This document shows, one piece after another, positions 29,465-37,621 of a stretch of DNA of 64,000 bases; within the stretch, counting starts at the first letter, position 1; every line of letters begins with the position of its first letter. The stretch comes from Variovorax sp. SG517 (GTDB lineage: Bacteria; Pseudomonadota; Gammaproteobacteria; Burkholderiales; Burkholderiaceae_C). The position numbers and the translations under genes were made by a program. Where the stretch lies: NCBI RefSeq assembly GCF_013376045.1, contig NZ_JABMJG010000001.1:806001-870000 (forward strand). The letters are read 5' to 3'. Below the pieces are notes generated by a model. It saw only the letters and a program-made list of their open reading frames with translations. It made no database searches and had not been told where the DNA came from.

Positions 29465-30736
29465 ATGTTCAGTTTCTTCAAGAAAAAACCGCCTGCCGAA
29501 ACCCCCGATGCGCCGGCGTCCAGCCCGCCGGCCCCGGCAGCGCCTGCTCCGGAACCTGCACCGGCACCGGCACCGGCACGCTCGGTGTTTTCGCCCTCGA
29601 GCTGGTTCGGCTCGAAGCCGGCGGCGGAAGAAGCGCCTGCCCCGCCACCCGCGCCAGCACCCGCCCCTGTTGCCGCTCCTGCACCAGCGCCCGCGCCAGT
29701 TCCAGCGCCGCCCCCCGCACCGGCTGCGTCGCCCGCCCCGGCCCCCATTCCCGCTCCTCCAATCGCAGCTCCCGTTCCAGCGCCGGTCGCAGCCCCAGTT
29801 CCAGCGCCGGCCGCCGAGCCCGCCGCCATCGCCACCGAGCGCAAGGGCTGGTTCGACAAGCTCAAGACCGGCCTGCGCAAGACCGGCACCGGCATCCAGG
29901 CCGTGTTCGTCAACGCGAAGATCGACGAAGAGCTCTACGAGGAACTCGAATCCGCGCTGCTGATGGCCGACACCGGCGTGAAGGCGACCGAGTACCTGCT
30001 CGACGACCTGCGCGGGCGCGTCAAGCGCCAGATGGCCACCGACGCCTCGCAAGTCAAGGCGCTGCTGGCCGAGACCGTGGCCGACCTGCTGAAGCCGCTC
30101 GAGAAGCCACTGGTCATCGGCCAGTTCACGCCCACCGTGATCATGGTGGCCGGCGTCAACGGCGCGGGCAAGACCACCTCCATCGGCAAGCTCACCAAGC
30201 ACCTGGCCGACGAAGGCGCCTCGGTGCTGCTGGCAGCGGCCGACACCTTCCGGGCGGCGGCGCGTGAGCAGCTGCTGGTCTGGGCCGACCGCAACACGGT
30301 CGAGATCGTGAGCCAGGAAGGCGGCGACCCGTCGGCCGTGAGCTTCGACGCGGTGAACGCCGGCAAGGCCCGCGGCAAGGACGTGGTGCTGGTCGACACG
30401 GCCGGCCGCCTGCCGACGCAGCTGCACCTGATGGACGAACTCAAGAAGATCAAGCGCGTCGTCACCAAGGCCGACGGCACCGCGCCGCACGAGGTGCTGC
30501 TGGTAATCGACGGCAACACCGGCCAGAACGCGCTGGCGCAGGTCAAGGCCTTCGACGAGACGCTGGGCCTCACGGGCCTCGTCGTGACCAAGCTCGACGG
30601 CACGGCCAAGGGCGGCGTGCTGTGCGCCATCGCACGGGAAAGGCCGATTCCGGTCTATTTCATCGGCGTGGGCGAGAAGCTGGAAGACCTGGAAACCTTC
30701 AACGCCCGCGAGTTCGCGCAGGCGCTGCTCGGATAA
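29465..30736 (+). CDS. ftsY: signal recognition particle receptor FtsY
   Basis: SRP receptor GTPase that delivers ribosomes making membrane proteins to the translocon. Residues 10-121 are an unusual Pro/Ala low-complexity region in place of the more common acidic A domain; the amphipathic KGWFDKLKTGLRKTG then leads into the NG domain. P-loop GVNGAGKTT (about 230-238), DTFRAAAREQL, DTAGRLPT and TKLDGTAKGG are canonical. Length 423. Transcription ends at a strong terminator. Confidence 0.97.
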   Translation: MFSFFKKKPPAETPDAPASSPPAPAAPAPEPAPAPAPARSVFSPSSWFGSKPAAEEAPAPPPAPAPAPVAAPAPAPAPVPAPPPAPAASPAPAPIPAPPIAAPVPAPVAAPVPAPAAEPAAIATERKGWFDKLKTGLRKTGTGIQAVFVNAKIDEELYEELESALLMADTGVKATEYLLDDLRGRVKRQMATDASQVKALLAETVADLLKPLEKPLVIGQFTPTVIMVAGVNGAGKTTSIGKLTKHLADEGASVLLAAADTFRAAAREQLLVWADRNTVEIVSQEGGDPSAVSFDAVNAGKARGKDVVLVDTAGRLPTQLHLMDELKKIKRVVTKADGTAPHEVLLVIDGNTGQNALAQVKAFDETLGLTGLVVTKLDGTAKGGVLCAIARERPIPVYFIGVGEKLEDLETFNAREFAQALLG

Positions 30737-30737
30737 G

Positions 30738-30780
30738 AAAAAAAACGGCCCCGGCTTGCGCCGGGGCCGCTCACTTTTTC
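30738..30780. terminator. bidirectional intrinsic terminator after ftsY
   Basis: A perfect 10-bp stem CGGCCCCGGC/GCCGGGGCCG with loop TTGC, flanked by an A-run on the left and CACTTTTTC on the right. The left A-run supplies a T-run for transcripts arriving from the kinase gene on the minus strand, so it can serve both. Nothing gene-like lies in the remaining 181 bases up to the kinase stop. Confidence 0.9.
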
Positions 30781-30961
30781 TCTCTCCCCTACCTACTCCT
30801 GTCGCGGGAACGCGATGCAGTGAAGATAGGCCACGGCGCAGGTGTTCACCAGTGCCGAAAGTCATGGGAAGCGCAGAAGACGACGTCTACACATCGCTTC
30901 TGGCGTCAAAAATAATACAAACGAATTCAACTTCAGACTGGCCAGCTGAGGCCGGCGCCAG

Positions 30962-32764
30962 CTATCTGGCGACCGTGAGCTCGGCCATCGCCAGCAGCAG
31001 CTGGTCGGCCACCACCGGCTTGAAGAGCACGGGCACCTGCGACTCGCGCACGCGCTGCAGCCGGTCGGGCGAGGTCTCGCCGGTGATGAGCAGCAGCGGC
31101 ATCGCCGCGCCGCCCGACTGGCTCAGGCGCAGGCCGGCATCGAGCCCGTCAACGCCGTCGGCCAGCCGGTAGTCGCACATCAGCAGGTCGAAGGGCCGGC
31201 CTTCGCGCGCGGCGTGGCGCAGGGCTGCATCGGCGGCGGCCTCGCTGGCCACGGCATGGGCGTCGATGGAATGGGAGCGCAGCAGGCCCATCATGGCCTC
31301 GCGGATCTCCAGTTCATCGTCGAGCAGCAGCACGCGGCCGGGCAGTGCCAGCGCCGACGCGCTGCGCTCATCGGCGGCGCTCGCCTCGGCCAAGGAGGCG
31401 GGCGGCAGTCCCGCCGGCGCCCGCTCGAGGGTGCTCGCGATGGGAACCACCACGCGGAAATGCGTGCCCCGCCCCGGACGCGAGTGCATCTGCACCGGAT
31501 GACCCAGCAGCCGCGACAGCCGCTGCACGATCGACAGCCCGATGCCCAGCCCCCGCGAGCGGTCGCGGCCCGGATTGTTGATCTGGTAGAACTCCTCGAA
31601 GATCCGGCCCGACTGCTCGGGCGCGATGCCGATGCCGGTGTCGCGCACCTCGATCCACACCGACTCGCCGCGCTCACGCGCCGTGACGCTCACGCCGCCG
31701 CGCATCGTGTACTTGAGGGCGTTGTCCATCAGGTTCGACAACATGCGGTGCAGCAGTTGCGGATCGCTGTGCACCCACAGGCCGCTGGCCCGCACGCGCA
31801 GCTGGAGCTCCTTCTGTTCGGCGCGTGCCGCGAAGGTGTGGTTGAGCGGCAGGAAGAGCGCGTCGAGCTGCACCGGCTGGGGCGCGGGCGTGATTACCCC
31901 GGCGTCCAGGCGCGAGACGTCGAGCATGGTGTCGAGCGAGGCGCCCAGCGCGTTCACCGCGCGCATCAGCCGCTCGGCATTGCGGCCTTCGGGACGGTCG
32001 CGCAGCTCGTTCTCGAGCGCGGCGCCGAAAAGCGCGATGGCGTGCAACGGCTGGCGCAGGTCGTGGCTGGCGGTGCCGAGGAAGCGCGTCTTCTCCTCGC
32101 TCGCGCGCTCGGTGGCGGCGATCTGCTCGCCCAGGCGCGCGGCGAGCGCCTCGTTCTCGAAGCGCAGCATCAACGATTCGGTCAGCAGCTTGTGCTGGCC
32201 GATGCCGGCATAGAGCGTCAGCAGCAGGTAGGCCGCTCCGGCGGCCGCCAGGAACAGGTGCAGCCCGTCGCCCTGCCACGCCAGCGCGGTGATCATCCCG
32301 AGCGACATCGGCATGGTGTAGCCGAAGAGCGCCGGCTTCAGCGGCCACAGCGACTGCGCCGCCCGCGCGCAGCTGCCGACGATCACCGCCATCAGCAGCG
32401 AGGTCATCGGCAGGTTGTTGTGCGGCACGATGAGCCAGGGCACCACCGCCGTGACCATGCTCACCAGCGTGACCACGCGCGAGATCTTGCGCGCCCAGTA
32501 GGCGCTTTCGCGCACGGGCCGCGACGGGGTCCAGCGCGGCGTGAAGAACACGTAGATGTCTGCCATCAGCAGGCCGGCCAGCCAGAACAGCAGGCTCGGG
32601 TCCTTCAGCTGCGAATAGATGATGCTGCCGAACACGACCACGAAGGCCATGTGCGTGAGCGTCGAGACGCTGTAGGTGCTGTAGACCGAGGCGACGTGCT
32701 CGCGCAGCACCCGCTGGCCGAGTTCGTGGTCGGCGACGGGGTTGCTCGGCGCGGCGGGCTGCAC
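30962..32764 (-). CDS. membrane hybrid sensor histidine kinase with C-terminal receiver
   Basis: 600 residues from a GTG two bases after the regulator's stop. About six TM segments fill residues 30-195 without a recognisable periplasmic sensor domain. A short coiled linker leads to the H box SHDLRQPLHAI (His near 234), N box SNLMDNALKYT, G boxes DTGIGIAP and GLGIGLSI, and a receiver with DD near 482 and phospho-acceptor Asp near 531 (MCDYRLADG). An in-frame upstream start at 32908 would overlap the regulator by 140 bases and is not favoured. Confidence 0.9.
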   Translation of the reverse strand: MQPAAPSNPVADHELGQRVLREHVASVYSTYSVSTLTHMAFVVVFGSIIYSQLKDPSLLFWLAGLLMADIYVFFTPRWTPSRPVRESAYWARKISRVVTLVSMVTAVVPWLIVPHNNLPMTSLLMAVIVGSCARAAQSLWPLKPALFGYTMPMSLGMITALAWQGDGLHLFLAAAGAAYLLLTLYAGIGQHKLLTESLMLRFENEALAARLGEQIAATERASEEKTRFLGTASHDLRQPLHAIALFGAALENELRDRPEGRNAERLMRAVNALGASLDTMLDVSRLDAGVITPAPQPVQLDALFLPLNHTFAARAEQKELQLRVRASGLWVHSDPQLLHRMLSNLMDNALKYTMRGGVSVTARERGESVWIEVRDTGIGIAPEQSGRIFEEFYQINNPGRDRSRGLGIGLSIVQRLSRLLGHPVQMHSRPGRGTHFRVVVPIASTLERAPAGLPPASLAEASAADERSASALALPGRVLLLDDELEIREAMMGLLRSHSIDAHAVASEAAADAALRHAAREGRPFDLLMCDYRLADGVDGLDAGLRLSQSGGAAMPLLLITGETSPDRLQRVRESQVPVLFKPVVADQLLLAMAELTVAR

Positions 32765-32766
32765 GC

Positions 32767-33498
32767 TCAATGCAGGGTGCTGATCAACTGGGCGCGCGAA
32801 CGCATGCCGAACAGCAGCAGGATGGTCGAGACATGGTTCTTCACCGTGCCTTCGCTCAGGTTCGCGAGCTGGGCGATTTCCTTGTTGGCCTTGCCTTCGA
32901 GCACCCACTGCAGCACCTGCATCTGCCGCGGCGTGAGTTCCTGCCAGGCGCTGGCGTGGGCGAACTCGGCATAGCCGGTGAGCGCCCTGGGTACTGGCTG
33001 GGTCGGCGCAGCCTGTTGCGGCTGCAACGACGCGTCGGCGCCGCCGTCGAGCAAGCCGCAGGCGCGGATGAAGCTCACGACCTCCTTCAGGTCGGCCGAT
33101 TTCGGCAGGAAGGCGGCTGCGCCGAGCGCGAGCACGCCCTGCGCCAGCGTGCTGTTGCCCGTGCCTGAGAGCACGACGATCCGCGCGTCGGGAAAGCGCA
33201 TCCGGAACTCGGCCAAGCCGCTCAGGCCGTGGGTGTCGGGCAGCGCCAGGTCGAGCAGCACGAGGCCGATGGAAGCCTGGTGGGCCTCGTACAGCCTGAG
33301 CGCATCGGCGACGTTGCTGGCCTCGAAGACTTCGATCTTGGCGCCCGAGGGGCTCGCCTGGGCCTGGACCAGGGCGCAGACGCCCAGGCGCAGCAGGTCG
33401 TGGTCGTCCACGACGAGAATCGACCGAGGTGCGCGGACGGCCGTACCGGTCTGCGTGACCGGCGACCGGGAAGCGGGTGGAGAGTCGAAGGGAGGCAC
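32767..33498 (-). CDS. NarL/LuxR-type response regulator
   Basis: 243 residues. The receiver has VVDDHD near 30, phospho-acceptor D83 in VLLDLALPDTHG and the conserved Lys in FLPKS. The C-terminal LuxR helix-turn-helix reads LTPRQMQVLQWVLEGKANKEIA and TVKNHVSTIL. It precedes and almost touches the hybrid kinase gene, so the two form an operon and probable phosphorelay. Target genes are not evident from the neighbours. Confidence 0.93.
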   Translation of the reverse strand: MPPFDSPPASRSPVTQTGTAVRAPRSILVVDDHDLLRLGVCALVQAQASPSGAKIEVFEASNVADALRLYEAHQASIGLVLLDLALPDTHGLSGLAEFRMRFPDARIVVLSGTGNSTLAQGVLALGAAAFLPKSADLKEVVSFIRACGLLDGGADASLQPQQAAPTQPVPRALTGYAEFAHASAWQELTPRQMQVLQWVLEGKANKEIAQLANLSEGTVKNHVSTILLLFGMRSRAQLISTLH

Positions 33499-33573
33499 CT
33501 GCCGATCTTAGCGATGTAACCTTCTGGTGACAGTGTAGAAAGTCACGCCAAGCTCCGTGGCTGTAGTGCTTTA

Positions 33574-33592
33574 TGCTACTTATTTAATAGCA
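33574..33592. repeat. small AT-rich inverted repeat
   Basis: TGCTA-CTTATTTAA-TAGCA: 5-bp arms with a 9-base AT spacer in an otherwise GC-rich gap between the response regulator and the Mpo1-like gene. It could be a promoter-proximal operator or a copy of a short dispersed palindrome. The 185-base gap holds no gene. Confidence 0.35.
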
Positions 33593-33683
33593 ATTTCACA
33601 TGGCATCCGTGCTTGCCATCGGGCTTCTCTGTCGGCACCATGGAAAGTCTCGCCGCATCGCACGGCGCCCACGGAGACTTGCC

Positions 33684-34148
33684 ATGACGCACACCGCCGC
33701 CGCCCCTCTGGAATCGAGCGACCGCAAGGTCGACCGGCTGCTCGCCCACTACGAGGAGAGTCACCGCAATCCGACCAACGAGCTGATCCATTTCGTGGCC
33801 ATCCCGGCCATCATGCTGAGCATCGTCGGGCTGCTGTTCGCGATCCATCCCTGGGTGGCCTACGCCTTCGTGGCCGCCAGCCTCGTCTACTACGTGCTGC
33901 TGCGCGCCCCGGCCTTCCTGGTGGCCATGCTCGTCCTGACCGCCCTGGCGCTGGTGCTGGTGCATGCGATGGGGGGACTTGTATTGCCGGTTTCCGCCGC
34001 TATCTTTGTAGTGGCCTGGATCTTCCAGTTCGTGGGCCACAAGATCGAGGGCAAGAAGCCGTCGTTCTTCGAAGACATTCAATATCTCTGGGTCGGTCCC
34101 CTGTTCGTCTTGTCCAAGCTCTTCCTAAGACTTGGTATCCGCTGGTAG
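33684..34148 (+). CDS. Mpo1-like (DUF962) membrane protein
   Basis: 154 residues. The opening HYEESHRNPTNELIHFVAIP is the DUF962 signature with conserved histidines, followed by hydrophobic helices and a second histidine motif FVGHKIEGKKPSFFED. Yeast Mpo1 is an iron-dependent dioxygenase of 2-hydroxy fatty acids; whether bacterial homologues do the same is not established. Start 33684 has GGAGACT upstream; an earlier codon at 33600 is rejected. Confidence 0.85.
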   Translation: MTHTAAAPLESSDRKVDRLLAHYEESHRNPTNELIHFVAIPAIMLSIVGLLFAIHPWVAYAFVAASLVYYVLLRAPAFLVAMLVLTALALVLVHAMGGLVLPVSAAIFVVAWIFQFVGHKIEGKKPSFFEDIQYLWVGPLFVLSKLFLRLGIRW

Positions 34149-34175
34149 CCTTTGGCTATTCCAGCGATAGAAATT

Positions 34176-34189
34176 CAAGGGAACCCTTG
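34176..34189. promoter_or_regulatory. perfect 14-bp palindrome upstream of the CIRCE element
   Basis: CAAGGG-AA-CCCTTG, centred about 22 bases before the CIRCE centre and after the Mpo1-like stop. There is no T-tract, so it is not an obvious terminator. Its placement suggests a second operator for rpoH or a transcript-end hairpin. Confidence 0.4.
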
Positions 34190-34191
34190 GA

Positions 34192-34218
34192 TTAGCACTC
34201 CCTCTAACCGAGTGCTAA
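34192..34218. promoter_or_regulatory. CIRCE operator (HrcA site) upstream of rpoH
   Basis: TTAGCACTC, nine-base spacer CCTCTAACC, GAGTGCTAA: an exact match to the known CIRCE consensus (TTAGCACTC-N9-GAGTGCTAA). It lies 28 bases before the rpoH ATG. HrcA, a heat-inactivated repressor, binds this element in many bacteria, classically at groE. Here it would place the heat-shock sigma factor itself under HrcA. Confidence 0.93.
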
Positions 34219-34237
34219 TATGGCCAACACAAAGGAG
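34192..34237 (+). promoter_or_regulatory. candidate rpoH promoter embedded in CIRCE, with RBS
   Basis: TTAGCA (34192-34197, left CIRCE arm) and TAATAT (34216-34221, overlapping the right arm) are spaced 18 bases apart and resemble -35 and -10 hexamers. AAAGGAG at 34231-34237 is nine bases before the ATG at 34247. If right, HrcA would block polymerase directly, and the in-frame ATG at 34220 lies inside the -10 box and cannot be the start. Confidence 0.5.
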
Positions 34238-34246
34238 TTCCCCCTG

Positions 34247-35188
34247 ATGACAACGCTGTCTGGAGTCTCTGCCAACCAGCTGGCCGTCGCCAACCCGTGG
34301 TCGATGGTTCCCCCGCTGGGCAACCTGGACGCCTATATTTCGGCCGCCAACCGCCTGCCGATGCTCACTCTTGAAGAAGAGCAGGGCTACGCACGCAAGC
34401 TGCGCGACCACAACGATCTCGAAGCCGCCGGCGCGCTGGTGCTCTCTCACCTGCGCCTCGTGGTTTCCATTTCCCGCCAGTACCTGGGCTACGGGCTGCC
34501 GCACGGCGACCTGATCCAGGAAGGCAACGTCGGTCTCATGAAGGCCGTGAAGCGCTTCGACCCCGACCAGGGCGTGCGGCTCGTGAGCTACGCCATGCAC
34601 TGGATCAAGGCCGAGATCCACGAGTACATCCTGAAGAACTGGCGCATGGTCAAGGTCGCGACGACCAAGGCCCAGCGCAAGCTGTTCTTCAACCTGCGCT
34701 CGATGAAGCAGGGCTTCAAGGCCGACTCGGCCATTGCCGACACCGGCACGCACCGTGAAACGCTGAGCCCCGACGAGGTTTCGCAGATGGCGACCCGCCT
34801 GAACGTGAAGCCCGAGGAAGTGCTCGAGATGGAAACCCGTCTCTCGGGCGGCGACGTGATGCTCGATCCGGGCCCGACGGACGACGGCGACGAAGCCTTC
34901 GGCCCGATCGCCTACCTGGCCGACGCCTCGCAGGAACCCACCGCCCTGCTCGAATCGCAGCAGCGCGACCGCCTGTCGAGCGACGGCATCGCGACCGCGC
35001 TCGAAGCCCTGGACGACCGCAGCCGCCGCATCGTCGAAGAGCGCTGGCTCAAGGTCAACGACGACGGTTCGGGCGGCATGACGCTGCACGACCTGGCTGC
35101 CGTGTACGGCGTGAGCGCCGAGCGCATCCGCCAGATCGAAGTGGCGGCCATGAAGAAGATGAAGAAGGCGCTCGCGGAATACGCGTAA
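34247..35188 (+). CDS. rpoH: RNA polymerase heat-shock sigma factor sigma-32
   Basis: Directs RNA polymerase to chaperone and protease promoters. The 313-residue product has region 2 (DLIQEGNVGLMKAVKRFDP, VSYAMHWIKAEIHEYIL), the RpoH box QRKLFFNLR and a region 4 helix-turn-helix (LHDLAAVYGVSAERIRQIE). The start at 34247 has a strong RBS; the upstream ATG at 34220 abuts the CIRCE element. Control by CIRCE is the notable feature. A strong terminator follows. Confidence 0.97.
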   Translation: MTTLSGVSANQLAVANPWSMVPPLGNLDAYISAANRLPMLTLEEEQGYARKLRDHNDLEAAGALVLSHLRLVVSISRQYLGYGLPHGDLIQEGNVGLMKAVKRFDPDQGVRLVSYAMHWIKAEIHEYILKNWRMVKVATTKAQRKLFFNLRSMKQGFKADSAIADTGTHRETLSPDEVSQMATRLNVKPEEVLEMETRLSGGDVMLDPGPTDDGDEAFGPIAYLADASQEPTALLESQQRDRLSSDGIATALEALDDRSRRIVEERWLKVNDDGSGGMTLHDLAAVYGVSAERIRQIEVAAMKKMKKALAEYA

Positions 35189-35222
35189 GCCTTTCCTTCT
35201 TCCCTCCTGCCCATCACGAACG

Positions 35223-35247
35223 AAGCCCGGCACCGCCGGGCTTTTTT
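35223..35247. terminator. intrinsic terminator after rpoH
   Basis: A 9-bp stem AAGCCCGGC/GCCGGGCTT with loop ACC followed by six T. The convergent AlkC-like gene's stop codon begins in the last T of the run, so the two genes share this end. Confidence 0.92.
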
Positions 35248-36071
35248 CATTTCGAGAGCGTTCGCAGCGCCCGCTTCGCGATGTAGCGGGTTTCGGCCGC
35301 GTCCGACTCCGCCAGCCACCGCGCGCAGAGCTTGTCGACCCACTCGGGCTGGCTCTTGCTCGCGTCATTGAGCCAGTTCGCCACCGAGTTCTGCACGTAG
35401 CGGCTGGTGTCGGCGCGCAGCGGCTCGAGCAGCGGAAGCGCGCGCCAGGGCTCGGCCTTGAGCGCCTCGATCTGCGCGCACCACACGCCGCGCGGCCGCG
35501 TGAGTTCGCTGGCGAAGCGGCGGATGTTGGGGTCGGCATCGAGCACCCAGGGCTGCAGCAGCACGATCGCTTCGTCGAGCGACCCGACCACCGCGTCGCG
35601 CACCGCCATCCACGCGATCTCGCGCACGCCGAAGTGCGGGTCGGCGGCGAAGCGGCGCACCGACTCCAGCTGCGCCGCCAGCGGCAGGCCCGAGAGCGTG
35701 ACCCACTGCGCCGCCCAGCAGCGCGCCACGTCGCTCGCATGCGTGGCCAGCCGGTGGGCAACGGCGTCGCGTTCGCCGTGCAGCGCGGCCAGGTCGTAGA
35801 GCGCGCGTGCGATGTGACCATGCCGCTGCATCGGCTTGAAGGCGCCCAGCATCGCGATGGTGTCGGCCAGCCGCTCGCTCTCGCCATCGAGCCCGATGTG
35901 CCCCGCCACGCTGCGCGCCAGCCGGGGCAGCTCGAGCGCGAGGAACTCGTTGAGATTGACAGTTTCGATCAGCCCGTCGTTGAGGGCATCGAGAACCTCG
36001 GGCGGAATCAGCGCGATGCGGAAGGCGCCCTTGCGCCCTTTCAGGTGCCCGAGCGGATCGATGGCGGACAT
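35247..36071 (-). CDS. AlkC/AlkD-like DNA alkylation repair protein
   Basis: 274 residues of HEAT-like helical repeats. Segments such as HFGVREIAWMAVRDAVV, DPNIRRFASELTRPRGVW and TSRYVQNSVANWLND match the COG4335-type alkylation repair family (AlkC-like), glycosylases that remove alkylated bases without base flipping. It has no signal peptide. It is followed closely by the SCO gene on the same strand, transcribed from AlkC's upstream neighbours, although its function is unrelated to oxidase assembly. Confidence 0.85.
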   Translation of the reverse strand: MSAIDPLGHLKGRKGAFRIALIPPEVLDALNDGLIETVNLNEFLALELPRLARSVAGHIGLDGESERLADTIAMLGAFKPMQRHGHIARALYDLAALHGERDAVAHRLATHASDVARCWAAQWVTLSGLPLAAQLESVRRFAADPHFGVREIAWMAVRDAVVGSLDEAIVLLQPWVLDADPNIRRFASELTRPRGVWCAQIEALKAEPWRALPLLEPLRADTSRYVQNSVANWLNDASKSQPEWVDKLCARWLAESDAAETRYIAKRALRTLSK

Positions 36072-36087
36072 CGGGCAGCGGCCGCTT

Positions 36088-36705
36088 TCAGGAAGCCAGC
36101 AGCGTCTTCAAGTCGGACACCATCGGCGCCACGCCCGCGCCGTAGCGCGCGTAGAGCCGCAGCCGGCCGTGCGTGTCGTAGACGTAGCTGGCGGCGGAGT
36201 GGTCCATCGAGTAGCTGGTCGGCGTCTTGCCGTCGACCTTCTTGTAGTAGACCTTGTAGTCCTTTGCGACGGCAGCGAGCTCATCGGCCGTGGGAATCAG
36301 CGCGACGAAGCTCGGGTCGAACGCGCCCATGTAGGCCTTGAGCACCTCGGGCGTGTCGCGCGCCGGGTCGACGGTGATGAACAGCACCTGCAGCTTGTCG
36401 CCGTCCTTGCCGAGCTGCTGCTTGACCTGCGCCATCTCGGTCATAGTGGTCGGGCAGACGTCGGGGCACTGCGCGTAGCCGAAGAACAGCACGACCAGCT
36501 TGCCCTTGAAGTCGGCCAGCGTGCGGACCTTGCCGTCCGCGTCCTTCAGCGAGAAGTCCTTGGCGTAGTCGGCACCGGTGATGTCGACGGCATTGAAGCT
36601 CTGTTTGGTCTCGCTGCAGGCCGCGAGGCCCAGGCCGAGGGTGGCGCCGACGCCCACCCAGCCGGCGCCGGCGGCCATCAGTCGAAGAGCGTTGCGCTTG
36701 TTCAT
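36088..36705 (-). CDS. SCO1/SenC-family copper chaperone
   Basis: Delivers copper to the CuA site of cytochrome c oxidase. 205 residues with a lipoprotein-type leader (LGLGLAAC, lipobox Cys), the copper motif CPDVC and the distal histidine in SMDHSA. The thioredoxin-like fold is tethered to the outer face of the inner membrane. It lies downstream of the heme-synthesis genes ctaB and ctaA, as expected for an oxidase assembly operon. Confidence 0.94.
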   Translation of the reverse strand: MNKRNALRLMAAGAGWVGVGATLGLGLAACSETKQSFNAVDITGADYAKDFSLKDADGKVRTLADFKGKLVVLFFGYAQCPDVCPTTMTEMAQVKQQLGKDGDKLQVLFITVDPARDTPEVLKAYMGAFDPSFVALIPTADELAAVAKDYKVYYKKVDGKTPTSYSMDHSAASYVYDTHGRLRLYARYGAGVAPMVSDLKTLLAS

Positions 36706-36715
36706 GGAAACGAGG

Positions 36716-37621
36716 TCAGTGAATGTAGTGATCGACCAGCAGCGCGAGGAACAGCACGCTCAGGTGAATCAGCGAGAAGCGGAAGGTCTTGCGCGCCAGC
36801 GCGTCGGAATAGCTGCGCCACAGCGCGAAGGCATAGCCCGTGAAGCCGACGCTCACCGCCACGGCCACCGCAAGATAGAGCCAGCCGCTCATGCCGTAGA
36901 TGAAGGGCATCAGGCAGGCCGCGAACAGGATGAAGGTGTAGAGCAGCACCTGCAGCCGCGTGAACTCGTTGCCGTGCGTGACGGGCAGCATCGGCAAGCC
37001 GGCCTTGCGGTAGTCCTCGACGCGGTAGAGCGCCAGCGCCCAGAAGTGCGGCGGCGTCCACAGGAAGATGATGAGAAAGAGGATCCAAGCCCCCGGATCG
37101 AGGCTGCCCGTCATCGCGGCCCAGCCCAGCACCGGCGGCATCGCGCCCGAGGCACCGCCGATCACGATGTTCTGCGGCGTGAGCGGCTTGAGGATCACGG
37201 TGTAGATCACCGCATAGCCCACGAAGGTGGCGAAGGTCAGCCACATGGTGAGCGGGTTGACCATGAACCACAGCAGCGCCGAGCCCGCCGCGCACAGCAG
37301 CGCCGAGAAAACCAGGGTCTGCCTGTCGCTGAGCTCACCGCGCGCGGTGGGGCGCCAGGCGGTGCGCTTCATCTTCGCGTCGATGCCCTTCTCGACGAGG
37401 CAGTTGAACGCCGCGGCCGCGCCGGCCACCAGCCAGATGCCGATGCAGGCCACCGCCGCGAGCTTCACCTCGCCCCACGACGGCAGCCCCGGAATGGCCA
37501 GCACCATGCCGATCAGCGCGCAGAACACGATCAGCTGCACCACGCGCGGCTTGGTCAGCGCGTAGAACTGGCGCAGCACGTTGGTGCTGGCGGTTTGCTG
37601 AACGGAAATCGGGGTGCTCAC
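36716..37621 (-). CDS. ctaB: protoheme IX farnesyltransferase (heme O synthase)
   Basis: UbiA-type prenyltransferase converting heme B to heme O. 301 residues with about nine TM segments; the catalytic aspartate-rich loop reads [19 protein letters not shown] and a second conserved loop is [14 protein letters not shown]. The ATG overlaps the ctaA stop by four bases. Also known as cyoE. Confidence 0.96.
   Translation of the reverse strand: MSTPISVQQTASTNVLRQFYALTKPRVVQLIVFCALIGMVLAIPGLPSWGEVKLAAVACIGIWLVAGAAAAFNCLVEKGIDAKMKRTAWRPTARGELSDRQTLVFSALLCAAGSALLWFMVNPLTMWLTFATFVGYAVIYTVILKPLTPQNIVIGGASGAMPPVLGWAAMTGSLDPGAWILFLIIFLWTPPHFWALALYRVEDYRKAGLPMLPVTHGNEFTRLQVLLYTFILFAACLMPFIYGMSGWLYLAVAVAVSVGFTGYAFALWRSYSDALARKTFRFSLIHLSVLFLALLVDHYIH

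Noticed and set aside
29490..29830. Possible CRISPR-like or minisatellite array in ftsY
   Set aside because: Irregular Pro/Ala codon runs without constant repeat and spacer units.
26500..29963. Two open frames of over 1000 codons on both strands across the M16 genes
   Set aside because: Low-complexity Arg/His/Gly-rich translations with no domain; the real M16 and ftsY genes have signal peptides and catalytic motifs.
32765..32908. Extended start for the hybrid kinase
   Set aside because: Would overlap the response regulator by about 140 bases; GTG 32764 follows its stop directly.
34220..34246. ATG at 34220 as the rpoH start
   Set aside because: It abuts CIRCE, overlaps the likely -10 and has no RBS; ATG 34247 has AAAGGAG at nine bases.
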